From the NCBI RefSeq assembly GCF_004340945.1, contig NZ_SLYD01000003.1, positions 372,001 through 436,000 of the forward strand: a stretch of 64,000 nt of DNA, read 5' to 3'. The position numbers and the translations under genes were made by a program. Positions within the stretch are counted from its first letter, which is position 1; each line of letters starts with the position of its first letter. Below are positions 25,123 through 32,589 of this stretch, one piece after another. This stretch comes from Sphingomonas sp. PP-F2F-A104-K0414 (GTDB lineage Bacteria > Pseudomonadota > Alphaproteobacteria > Sphingomonadales > Sphingomonadaceae). The notes beneath the pieces are model-generated. The model had not been told where the DNA came from. It saw only the letters and a list, made by a program, of their open reading frames with translations, and did not search any database.

Positions 25123-26523
25123 TCAGGTTCGCGTCTGCCAGCCACCGCCTAAGGCACGGAACAGGTCGACTTGGGCGCCGGCAATCCGCGCGTCCGCCGC
25201 GGCGAGGTCCGTGTCGGTGTCGGCCAGCGTACGTTCGGCGTCGAGGACATCGAGGAAATCGATTTGGCCTTCGCGCTGGCGGGCGCGGGTGATGCGCGCG
25301 GCCGTCGCGGCGTTGTCGTGTGCTGACTGGAGCTGCGTGCGGCGATCGAGTTCGCGGGCGTAGTTCGACAGCGCGGTCTCGGTTTCCTCGAGCGCGGTGA
25401 GGACGCTGCCGTCGAAATTGGCGAGCGCGCCGCGTGAGTCCGCCTCGGCACCGGCGATCCGCGCGCGGGCCGCCGACTGGTTGAGCGACCAGTTCAGCAG
25501 CGGCCCGAGCAGCCAGCGGATCGGCCCGCCGGTGAAGATGTCGCCGACGCTGAGTGCGGTCGAGCCGATCGAACCGCCGAGCGAGATCTGCGGATAGAGC
25601 TGCGAGGTCTGCACGCCGATCCGCGCGGTGGCGGCAGCGAGCCGGCGTTCGGCAGCGTGAACGTCGGGGCGGCGGGCTAGCAACATCGCACCGTCGCCGA
25701 TCGGGATCGGCTGGTCGAGGCGGGGCGTGGTGGTGCGCGCGCCAGCGGTCGCGGGCAGGTCCTGCGGAGAGCGGCCGGTGAGCGTGGCGAGGCGGAACAG
25801 TGCGGCTTGTCGTTCGGCTTCGATCTGCGGGATGATGGCGGCGCGCTGGTCACGCAGGGCTGCGATCCGGACCTGGTCGAGGCGGGCTGCGCGACCCGCG
25901 TCGACGCGCTTGCCGGTCAGCGTATTCGACTTGTCGAGCAGGTCGACGATCCGCCGGGCGACGGCGAGGCGTTCGGCGGACGAGGCTGCGTCAACATAGG
26001 CGCGGGTGGTGGCGGCGACGATCGAGACGCGGACGGCGTCCGCATCGGCCTGCGCGGCGCCGACGTCACCGCGGGCGGCTTCGACGTTGCGGCGGACTCG
26101 GCCGGCGAGATCGACTTCGTAGCTGACGTCCAGGCCCACGTCATAGGTAGCGCGCTCGCGGTCGAGACCGGGCAGGTTCTGGAGTTGCGAGGTGCGCGCG
26201 TAATTGCCGCTCGCGCCCGCGTTCACTTGTGGCTCGCGGTCGGTCTTCGCGCCGCGCAACGACGCGCGGGCGCTGTCGAGGCGGGCGACTGCGACACGGA
26301 GGTCGGTGTTGGCCGCCAACGCATCCGCGACAAGGCTGTCGAGGACCGGGTCGCGGTACATCCGCCACCAGTCGTTGTCAGGCGCGGTCGTGACGGTGGC
26401 TGCGTTGGCGGTGACGAACGACGCCGCCGCTTTGGGTGGGGTGATCGGCGCGACATAGTCGGGGCCGGCGGCGCACGCGGCGAGCGTCAGCGCCGAGAGG
26501 CTCGCGAGGAGGGCGGACTTCAT
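25123..26523 (-). CDS. NodT-family outer-membrane efflux lipoprotein
   Basis: TolC-like outer-membrane channel of an RND pump. From the ATG at 26,523 the protein has 466 residues with a lipoprotein signal (LTLAACAAGPDY, Cys at residue 17) and two outer-membrane-efflux repeats. DNDWWRMYRDPVLDSLVADAL and LLARRPDVHAAERRLAAATARIG are the hallmark NodT/OprM-type stretches. It is the last gene of the operon, starting 10 bp after the RND pump stop codon. Confidence 0.93.
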   Translation of the reverse strand: MKSALLASLSALTLAACAAGPDYVAPITPPKAAASFVTANAATVTTAPDNDWWRMYRDPVLDSLVADALAANTDLRVAVARLDSARASLRGAKTDREPQVNAGASGNYARTSQLQNLPGLDRERATYDVGLDVSYEVDLAGRVRRNVEAARGDVGAAQADADAVRVSIVAATTRAYVDAASSAERLAVARRIVDLLDKSNTLTGKRVDAGRAARLDQVRIAALRDQRAAIIPQIEAERQAALFRLATLTGRSPQDLPATAGARTTTPRLDQPIPIGDGAMLLARRPDVHAAERRLAAATARIGVQTSQLYPQISLGGSIGSTALSVGDIFTGGPIRWLLGPLLNWSLNQSAARARIAGAEADSRGALANFDGSVLTALEETETALSNYARELDRRTQLQSAHDNAATAARITRARQREGQIDFLDVLDAERTLADTDTDLAAADARIAGAQVDLFRALGGGWQTRT

Positions 26524-26533
26524 GATGCTGGTC

Positions 26534-29500
26534 CTATTCGGCTGGCTGAAGGGTCGGCTGGGCAGCTGGACGGCGGCGTTCGAACCGCAGCGCCAGCGCC
26601 CGTGCGACGACATAGAAGGTGGGGGTGAAGAGCAGCCCGAACCCGGTCACGCCGATCATCCCGAAGAACACCGCGGTGCCGAGCGCCTGGCGGAGTTCCG
26701 CACCGGCACCGGTCGCGATCACCAGCGGCACCGCGCCGAGGATGAACGCGAAGCTCGTCATCAGGATCGGCCGCAACCGGTCCTTCGCCGCGCGGACCGC
26801 GGCCTCGACCGGGGTGAGGCCGTCCTGTTCCTCGGCCTGCTTGGCGAACTCGACCACCAGGATCGCGTTCTTCGCCGCCAAGGCAATCAGCACGACCAGG
26901 CCGATCTGCGTGAGGACGTTGTTGTCCATGCCCCGCAGGTTCACGCCGGTCATTGCGGCCAACAGGCACATCGGCACGATCAGGATGATCGCGAGCGGCA
27001 ATGTCAGGCTCTCGTACTGCGCGGCGAGCACGAGGAAGACGAACACCACCGCCATGCCGAAGACGAGCGCGGCGGTGCTGCCGGCGGCCTTTTGCTGGTA
27101 GGCGATGCCGGTCCATTCATGCGCGTAGCCGGCAGGGAGCGACGCATCGGCGAGCTTCTCCATCGCGACCAGCGACTGGCCCGAGGAATACCCCTTGGCG
27201 GTGTCGCCATCGACCTCGACCGCGGGGAAGAGGTTGTAGCGGACCACGCGGTACGGGCCGGTCTTGTCCTTGAACGTCGAGACCGAGCCGACCGGGACCA
27301 TCTGGCCCGAGTTCGAGCGCGTCTTGAGGTTGGCGATGTCCGCGGTGGTGTTGCGGAACGGCGCGTCGGCCTGCGCGGTGACGCGGTAGGTGCGCCCCAG
27401 CAGGTTGAAGTCGTTGACGAATGCCGAGCCGAGATAGACCTGCAACGCCTCGAACACGCGCTCGGGTGGGACGCCGAGGAGGTTGGCCTTGGCGCGGTCG
27501 ACGTCGGCGAAGATGCGCGGCGTGGCGGTGTCGAAGAACGTGTAGATCTGGGCGAGACCCTTGGTCTGGTTCGCCTGGCCGATCAGCGCGTAGCTCGTCT
27601 TGCCGAGGTCGGCGTAACCGTGGCCGCCCTGGTCTTGCACCATCAGGCGATAGCCGCCGGCCGAGCCGATACCCTGGATCAAGGGTGGCGGGACGATCAG
27701 CAGGCGCGCTTCGGTGATGTCTCCGGTCGCCTTCTGCGATTCCGCCATGATGCTGGCGAGCGTGACGCCGAGCTTCTTGCGTTCCTCGAAGCTCTTCAGC
27801 GGGATGTACGCGGCGGCCGAGTTGGGGGCGAGCGTCTGCGAGGGGCCGTCGAAGCCTGCGAGCATCACCGCGCCCTTGACGCCGGCGAGCGGCAGGATGC
27901 GTTTCGCGACCTTCTGCATGACCGCGTCGGTGCGCTCGACCGACGAGCCCGGCGGAAGCTGGATGACGGTCAGGAAGTAGCCTTGGTCCTGTGCGGGAAC
28001 GAAGCCGGACGGCGTGATCGTGAATACGCCTACGGTGACCGCGATCAGTGCGGCATAGGCGATCATCATCCGCTTCGGTGCAGTGACTAGGCGCGCGGTG
28101 AGGCGGGCATAGCTCTCGCTCATTCGCTCGAACCCGCGGTTGAAGGCATCGCCGGCACGCCGCACGGTACGGGTCAGGCGGTTGCCGGAATCGGCAGGGG
28201 CGGTCGGCTTGAGCAGCATCGCGGCGAGCGCCGGCGACAGTGTCAGCGAGATCAACAGCGAGATGATCGTCGCGGTCGAGATCGTCACCGCGAACTGGCG
28301 GTAGAACGCGCCGGAGAGGCCGGTGAGGAACACGGTCGGGATGAACACCGCGCACAGCACGAGCACGATCGCGACGAGCGCACCCGAGACTTCGTCCATC
28401 GACGTACGCGCCGCCTCCAATGGGGAGAGTCCGTGCTCGAGGTTGCGCTCGACATTCTCGACCACGACGATCGCATCATCGACGACGATGCCGATCGCGA
28501 GGACGAGGCCGAACAGCGAGAGGTTGTTGAGGCTGTACCCGGCGGCGGCGAGCACCGCGAAGGTGCCGATCAGCGAGACCGGGATCGCCACGATCGGGAT
28601 GATCGCCGCGCGCCATTTCTGCAGGAAAACGAGGATCACCAGTACCACGAGGACCATGGCCTCGAACAAGGTGTGCTTCACCGCGTCGATCGACTGGGCG
28701 ATGAACTCGGTCGGGTTGTAGATGACCTTGTATTCGAGGCCCTTGGGGAAGCGCTTCGACATGCTCTCCATCTCGGCGGTGACGGCCTGCGCCGCGCCGA
28801 GTGCGTTCGAGCCGGGGCGCTGGAAGACCGCGGCGATGACCGTGGGCTTGCCGCTGAGATAGGTGTTGGCGCCGTAATCCTGCGCGCCGAGCTCGACGCG
28901 GGCGACGTCCGAGACGCGGACCTGGCGGCCTTGTGCGTCGGTGCGGATGACCACGTCGGCGAACTGCTTGGGATCGGTCAGGCGGCCCTGCGTCTCGACG
29001 TTGAGCTGGAACGCGCTGTTGCCCTTGTCATAGGGCGGCTGGCCGAGCGTGCCGGCGGCAACCTGGACGTTCTGCGCACGCAGCGCGGCGACGATCTCGC
29101 CGGCGGTGAGGTCTAGCGCGGCGGCGCGGCCGGGGTCGATCCAGATGCGCATCGAGTAATCGCGCGCGCCGAACAGCTGCACGTCGCCGACGCCGTCGAT
29201 ACGGCTGAGGCGATCGCGGACCTGGGTCAGCGCGTAGTTGGAGATATAGCCGCGATCGAGCGAGTTGTCGGGCGAGACGAGGTTCACCACCATCAGGAAG
29301 TCGGGCGACGTTTTCCGCGTGACGACGCCGAGACGCTGGACGTCTTCGGGCAGGCGCGGGACGGCAACCGCGACGCGGTTCTGGACGAGCACCTGCGCGG
29401 CATCGAGGTTGGTGCCGATCTTGAAGGTGACGGTGATCGTGACCTTGCCGTCACCGGTCGATTGCGACGACTGGTACAGCATGTTGTCGACGCCGTTGAT

Positions 29501-29710
29501 CTCCTGCTCGATCGGCGCGGCGACGGTTTCGGCGACCGTCTCGGCGGAGGCGCCGGGATAGGTCGCGCTGACCGTGACGGTTGGGGGGACGATGTCGGGA
29601 TATTGCGACACCGGCAGCGTCATGTAGGCGATCGCACCGACGATCGTGATGATCACCGCGATCACGCCCGCGAAGATCGGCCGGGTGATGAAGAAGCGCG
29701 AGAAGCGCAT
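26534..29710 (-). CDS. RND multidrug efflux permease (HAE1/AcrB-like)
   Basis: Proton-driven inner-membrane exporter of 1058 residues, normal for AcrB homologues. It starts MRFSRFFITRPIFAGVIAV, has twelve predicted membrane helices, and holds the two key aspartates in GIVVDDAIVVVENVER (helix 4). The second half-repeat has MAVVFVFLVLAAQYESLTLPLA and the corresponding transmembrane region. The ribosome-binding site GAGGAAA precedes 29,710. It lies between the adaptor and the NodT channel genes, so the complex is self-contained. The substrate range cannot be read from sequence. Confidence 0.95.
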   Translation of the reverse strand: MRFSRFFITRPIFAGVIAVIITIVGAIAYMTLPVSQYPDIVPPTVTVSATYPGASAETVAETVAAPIEQEINGVDNMLYQSSQSTGDGKVTITVTFKIGTNLDAAQVLVQNRVAVAVPRLPEDVQRLGVVTRKTSPDFLMVVNLVSPDNSLDRGYISNYALTQVRDRLSRIDGVGDVQLFGARDYSMRIWIDPGRAAALDLTAGEIVAALRAQNVQVAAGTLGQPPYDKGNSAFQLNVETQGRLTDPKQFADVVIRTDAQGRQVRVSDVARVELGAQDYGANTYLSGKPTVIAAVFQRPGSNALGAAQAVTAEMESMSKRFPKGLEYKVIYNPTEFIAQSIDAVKHTLFEAMVLVVLVILVFLQKWRAAIIPIVAIPVSLIGTFAVLAAAGYSLNNLSLFGLVLAIGIVVDDAIVVVENVERNLEHGLSPLEAARTSMDEVSGALVAIVLVLCAVFIPTVFLTGLSGAFYRQFAVTISTATIISLLISLTLSPALAAMLLKPTAPADSGNRLTRTVRRAGDAFNRGFERMSESYARLTARLVTAPKRMMIAYAALIAVTVGVFTITPSGFVPAQDQGYFLTVIQLPPGSSVERTDAVMQKVAKRILPLAGVKGAVMLAGFDGPSQTLAPNSAAAYIPLKSFEERKKLGVTLASIMAESQKATGDITEARLLIVPPPLIQGIGSAGGYRLMVQDQGGHGYADLGKTSYALIGQANQTKGLAQIYTFFDTATPRIFADVDRAKANLLGVPPERVFEALQVYLGSAFVNDFNLLGRTYRVTAQADAPFRNTTADIANLKTRSNSGQMVPVGSVSTFKDKTGPYRVVRYNLFPAVEVDGDTAKGYSSGQSLVAMEKLADASLPAGYAHEWTGIAYQQKAAGSTAALVFGMAVVFVFLVLAAQYESLTLPLAIILIVPMCLLAAMTGVNLRGMDNNVLTQIGLVVLIALAAKNAILVVEFAKQAEEQDGLTPVEAAVRAAKDRLRPILMTSFAFILGAVPLVIATGAGAELRQALGTAVFFGMIGVTGFGLLFTPTFYVVARALALRFERRRPAAQPTLQPAE

Positions 29711-29750
29711 GGGAATTTCCTCGGTAGAGGGAGGCGGGCACGCGCCAACA

Positions 29751-29842
29751 CCACCCCGGCGGAGGCCGGGGCCCAGTTGGGCGAACCGCAATGATGAAGT
29801 CGAAACGCTATCCCACCTGGGCCCCGGCCTTCGCCGGGGTGG
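29751..29842. repeat. Intergenic inverted repeat, family A
   Basis: CCACCCCGGCGGAGGCCGGGGCCCAGTTGG at the left is matched by its near complement at the right. It lies inside the operon, between the adaptor and RND pump genes, an unusual place for this repeat and potentially an mRNA-stabilising or processing hairpin. Confidence 0.85.
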
Positions 29843-29845
29843 TGG

Positions 29846-31123
29846 TTACTTCGCGAGGGTGGCTTCACCCGAGATGGGCTGGACGGAGGCTGGCGCCGTC
29901 GTACCCGAGGCCACCAAAATCCGGCCGGCCTTTGGCGCAACCGTCGCACCCGGCATTGCCATCTGAGTCCCCTGGATGATGATCCGGTCGTTCGGCCCGA
30001 TCCCCGAGCGCACGATGCGGAGGCCATCGACGACCGGCCCGAGCTCGACCGGCTTCTGGCTCACGACGTTCTTCGCATCGATCGTCAGCAGGACCTTCCG
30101 AGCCTGATCGGTCTGCACCGCGTCGTCGGGCACCAGCAGCGCCTGCCGCGTTCCCGCACTCGCGAGACGCATGTTGCCGAACATCCCCGGCGTGAGGAAA
30201 TACCCCGGGTTGGCGAGAACCGCGCGACCGCGGATCGTGCCCGAGCGCTGGTCGAGGCCGTTGTCGGTAAAGTCCAGTTTGCCCTTCCAGCGATGCTCGG
30301 TCTCGTCCTGCAACTGGATTTCGACCGCCGCCGGCGTCGCGCCGGGCTGCCGTGCGCGCTGCGTCTTGAGGTACAGCGCCTCGGAGCCGTCGAACGTGAA
30401 GTAGATCGGGTCGAGCGCGTTGATCGTCGTCAGCACCGTGCCGCCGGTGCCTTCGCCGCCCGCGACCTGGTTGCCGGCATCGACACGGCGATCGGAAATG
30501 CGACCGCCGATCGGTGCGCGAACCTGGGTGAAGCCGACGTCAAGCGCGCGAGCGCGTTCGCGAGCCTGCGCCGCAGCGAGTGCGGCCTGCGCTGCTTCGA
30601 GCCGACCGCGCAGGGCGTCGACTTCGCCTGCCGAGACCGCTTCATCGGCGACTAGCCGCTGTGCGCGACCGAGGTCAGTCCGCGCTAGCGACAAGGCGCT
30701 GCGTGCACTGGCGACGTTGGCGTGTGCCTCGGCCAGAGCCGCGGCGAACGGTCGCGAGTCGATCGTGAAGAGCAACTGCCCCTTGCTGACGATCTCGCCG
30801 TCGCGGAAGTGGATGCCGGTGACTTCGCCTGCAACGCGTGGGCGGATCTCGACCGTACGGCTCGGTGCGAAGCGGCCGACATAATCGTCCCATTCGCTGA
30901 CCTGCCGCACCAGCGGCGACGCGACCGTGACGGAGGCGGGCGGGGGTGCCGCCATCGCCGCGTCGGGATGATCGAACAGCTTCACGCCCACCGCGCCGAG
31001 CAGCGCGATCGGCACAAGCACCATCGCGCCGCGCTGCCACACCGGCCGTCGGTGACGGTCCGCGGGCGGCGACGACACGACGTCGGCGTCGTTCGCGGCC
31101 GTGATCGTGGTAAGTTGGTTCAC
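29846..31123 (-). CDS. RND efflux periplasmic adaptor (HlyD/MFP family)
   Basis: Links the inner-membrane pump to the outer-membrane channel. The start is GTG at 31,123, overlapping the stop codon of the preceding small gene (GTGA). It gives 425 residues (VNQLTTITAANDADVV) with GGAG upstream. One membrane anchor lies at about 35-50; the barrel-sandwich domain then reads VEIRPRVAGEVTGIHFRDGEIVSKGQLLFTID. A helical hairpin is followed by APIGGRISDRRVDAGNQV and a C-terminal domain near ILVASG. It belongs to the AcrA/MexE type. The order adaptor-pump-channel is standard. Confidence 0.94.
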   Translation of the reverse strand: MNQLTTITAANDADVVSSPPADRHRRPVWQRGAMVLVPIALLGAVGVKLFDHPDAAMAAPPPASVTVASPLVRQVSEWDDYVGRFAPSRTVEIRPRVAGEVTGIHFRDGEIVSKGQLLFTIDSRPFAAALAEAHANVASARSALSLARTDLGRAQRLVADEAVSAGEVDALRGRLEAAQAALAAAQARERARALDVGFTQVRAPIGGRISDRRVDAGNQVAGGEGTGGTVLTTINALDPIYFTFDGSEALYLKTQRARQPGATPAAVEIQLQDETEHRWKGKLDFTDNGLDQRSGTIRGRAVLANPGYFLTPGMFGNMRLASAGTRQALLVPDDAVQTDQARKVLLTIDAKNVVSQKPVELGPVVDGLRIVRSGIGPNDRIIIQGTQMAMPGATVAPKAGRILVASGTTAPASVQPISGEATLAK

Positions 31124-31518
31124 GCTGCGATGCTCCGCTTCTGCTGGATGCCGACGCGCATGCCGGTCACGCTCTCGACGAGCGTTTCGATCTGTGCCTC
31201 GGCAAAGCCGGCGGCGAGGAAGCCCTGGATCTCGGCCATCGGCAGCGCGAAGCCGCGGCGCCAGGCGTACACCGCCATCCGCCGCAGAGCCTCGAGCCGC
31301 GGGTCGGCGAGCCGCGACGCGGTGCTGAGCCCGAACAGGCTGCCCATTGCGCGTGACATGCGGCTCGGGCCGGAAAGGCTGCGCAACGTGTCGCGCTTGG
31401 CGAGCGCGATGACGCTCCATTCCAATGCCGAGAAACCGGTCGGGGCAGGGGTGGCCACCGTCTGTGTGCGGCTGGTGACGGGCGAAGCGAACATGTTGTC
31501 GAGGTCGAGATAAGCCAT
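31120..31518 (-). CDS. Conserved hypothetical protein in the efflux operon
   Basis: A 132-residue protein, MAYLDLDNMFASPVTSRTQ, with a strong AGGGGGA ribosome-binding site. No domain I recognise. It is helical, with FSALEWSVIALAKRDTLRSLS (about 29-49) and a C-terminal DPRLEALRRMAVYAWRRG segment; it is soluble and slightly basic. It is the first gene of the operon controlled by the promoter at 31,751-31,778 and is translationally coupled to the adaptor. It could be a regulator or an accessory of the pump. The function is unknown. Confidence 0.75.
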   Translation of the reverse strand: MAYLDLDNMFASPVTSRTQTVATPAPTGFSALEWSVIALAKRDTLRSLSGPSRMSRAMGSLFGLSTASRLADPRLEALRRMAVYAWRRGFALPMAEIQGFLAAGFAEAQIETLVESVTGMRVGIQQKRSIAA

Positions 31519-31739
31519 GGGATTGTCCCCCTTTTGATCTTGGGCAAGCGCTGGCCTTCGTCGGTGGACGGTCCACCGACGTCAGCTGGTCGCGAGGCGT
31601 GCGCGGTCGTTGCCGGCACATCACCGTGCCGCGCTTGCCCGCTTGGAATTTTACGAAGGTTCGGCCGAAGCCTTAGGTTTGAACCGTGGTCATGGGTTGG
31701 TGTCCCCGGTTGCCCCATCCGAAGTAGGAGAGAGCTTCG

Positions 31740-31753
31740 ATACCAGTCGGTAT
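31740..31753. promoter_or_regulatory. TetR operator 1, overlapping the efflux promoter -10
   Basis: ATACCAGTCGGTAT is a palindrome with half-sites ATACC/GGTAT. It matches the site at the tetR start (32,444) at 13 of 14 positions and overlaps the -10 hexamer and start point of the efflux promoter, as expected for repression. Confidence 0.75.
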
Positions 31754-31778
31754 ATAAACCTGGGGTTCATCTAGTCAA
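31751..31778 (-). promoter_or_regulatory. Promoter of the efflux operon
   Basis: On the minus strand TTGACT (31,773-31,778) is followed after 16 bp by TATATA (31,751-31,756). This is a good sigma-70-type promoter pointing at the operon, bracketed by TetR operators on both sides. Confidence 0.7.
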
Positions 31779-31787
31779 CAGACTTTT

Positions 31788-31801
31788 GTACCGGCCGGTA
31801 T
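31788..31801. promoter_or_regulatory. TetR operator 2, upstream of the efflux promoter -35
   Basis: GTACCGGCCGGTAT contains the perfect 12-bp palindrome TACCGGCCGGTA. Its centre is 48 bp from operator 1. Together they flank the promoter. Confidence 0.7.
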
Positions 31802-31830
31802 TTTTTCCCGCAGCGCGGTAGAAACCGTGT

Positions 31831-32445
31831 CTATTTGGTCGGCCACATCAGCATGCTGGTCTCGACGAGCTGTTTCAACTCGACGCAGGTTGCACCCGAT
31901 CCCGCCTGGATCGAGAGCCCCTGCATGATCGCGAACAGGTAGCGCATCAGCGCGTGCGATTCGAGGCCTTCAGGGAACTCGCCCGCCGCCTTGGCTTCGT
32001 CGAACCGCTTCATCAAAGCGGCCTCGGACGACGCGCGGCGCTTCGCGACTTCGGCCTTGATGGGCTCGGCTTCGGCGCTGCACGCAACGCTGCTGATGAC
32101 GCTGAGACACCCCTTGGGATCGCAGGTGCTCATCTGCATCTGGAGAGCGCCCCGAAGGAGGTTTTCCGCTACGGCACGCGCCGTCGGTGCGGCCAGCGCA
32201 GACGTCATGTAGGCGAGCTTCTCACGCTCGTAGAGGTCGAGCGCCTTGTGAAACAGCGCCTCCTTGTTGCCGAACGCCGCATAGAGACTGGGCTTGGTAA
32301 TGCCCATCTCCGCGGTCAGTTCGGCCATCGACGCGCCTTCATAGCCGTTGCGCCAGAACACGCGCAACGCACCCGCCAGCGCTTCGTCGAGATCGAACTC
32401 GCGGGGGCGGCCCTTGGGGGCGGTGAGCGTGCAAAGCCTATTCAT
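31831..32445 (-). CDS. TetR-family repressor of the efflux operon
   Basis: The 204-residue protein begins MNRLCTLTAPKGRPREFDLD, and the N-terminal helix-turn-helix is MAELTAEMGITKPSLYAAFGN (about 46-66), the AcrR/TetR pattern. The C-terminal ligand domain has LRGALQMQMSTCDPKGCLSVI, typical of the CDPKGCL subgroup. The start codon ATG lies inside an operator and only about 3 nt past the expected transcription start, so the message is probably leaderless. It lies upstream of the efflux operon on the same strand. Matching operators support repression of the pump and of itself. Confidence 0.94.
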   Translation of the reverse strand: MNRLCTLTAPKGRPREFDLDEALAGALRVFWRNGYEGASMAELTAEMGITKPSLYAAFGNKEALFHKALDLYEREKLAYMTSALAAPTARAVAENLLRGALQMQMSTCDPKGCLSVISSVACSAEAEPIKAEVAKRRASSEAALMKRFDEAKAAGEFPEGLESHALMRYLFAIMQGLSIQAGSGATCVELKQLVETSMLMWPTK

Positions 32446-32457
32446 ACCGGTCGGTAT
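32444..32457. promoter_or_regulatory. TetR operator 3, at the tetR start codon
   Basis: ATACCGGTCGGTAT matches operator 1 at 13 of 14 positions. It covers the presumed start point and the first codon of tetR, consistent with autorepression. Confidence 0.7.
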
Positions 32458-32482
32458 ATAGGGACGCACGGCGAAACGTCCA
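32455..32482 (-). promoter_or_regulatory. tetR promoter, likely giving a leaderless mRNA
   Basis: On the minus strand TGGACG (32,477-32,482), a 4/6 match to -35, and TATATA (32,455-32,460) are 16 bp apart. The -10 element ends 9 bp before the tetR ATG, so transcription should begin within a few bases of the start codon. Confidence 0.55.
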
Positions 32483-32589
32483 GCGAGTAGAGCGCTTTGG
32501 GCTCGGCTCTGCTCAGCGGGAGGAGCAGGCACGGGGTTGCCGTTCCGATCACCGCAGGCGAGGATACGCGCCTGTCAGGGGAGTAGATC

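Larger units (their letters stand above)
31519..31830. promoter_or_regulatory. Control region of the efflux operon (312 bp without a gene)
   Basis: This gap between the end of tetR and the first operon gene holds the operon promoter and two TetR operators, annotated separately. Transcription toward lower coordinates starts near 31,744, leaving a leader of about 225 nt before the first start codon. An ORF on the plus strand across this gap shows no protein-like features. Confidence 0.7.

Noticed and set aside
31534..31821. Plus-strand frame of 95 codons in the efflux control region
   Set aside because: It crosses both TetR operators and the promoter and has no ribosome-binding site or protein-like sequence.
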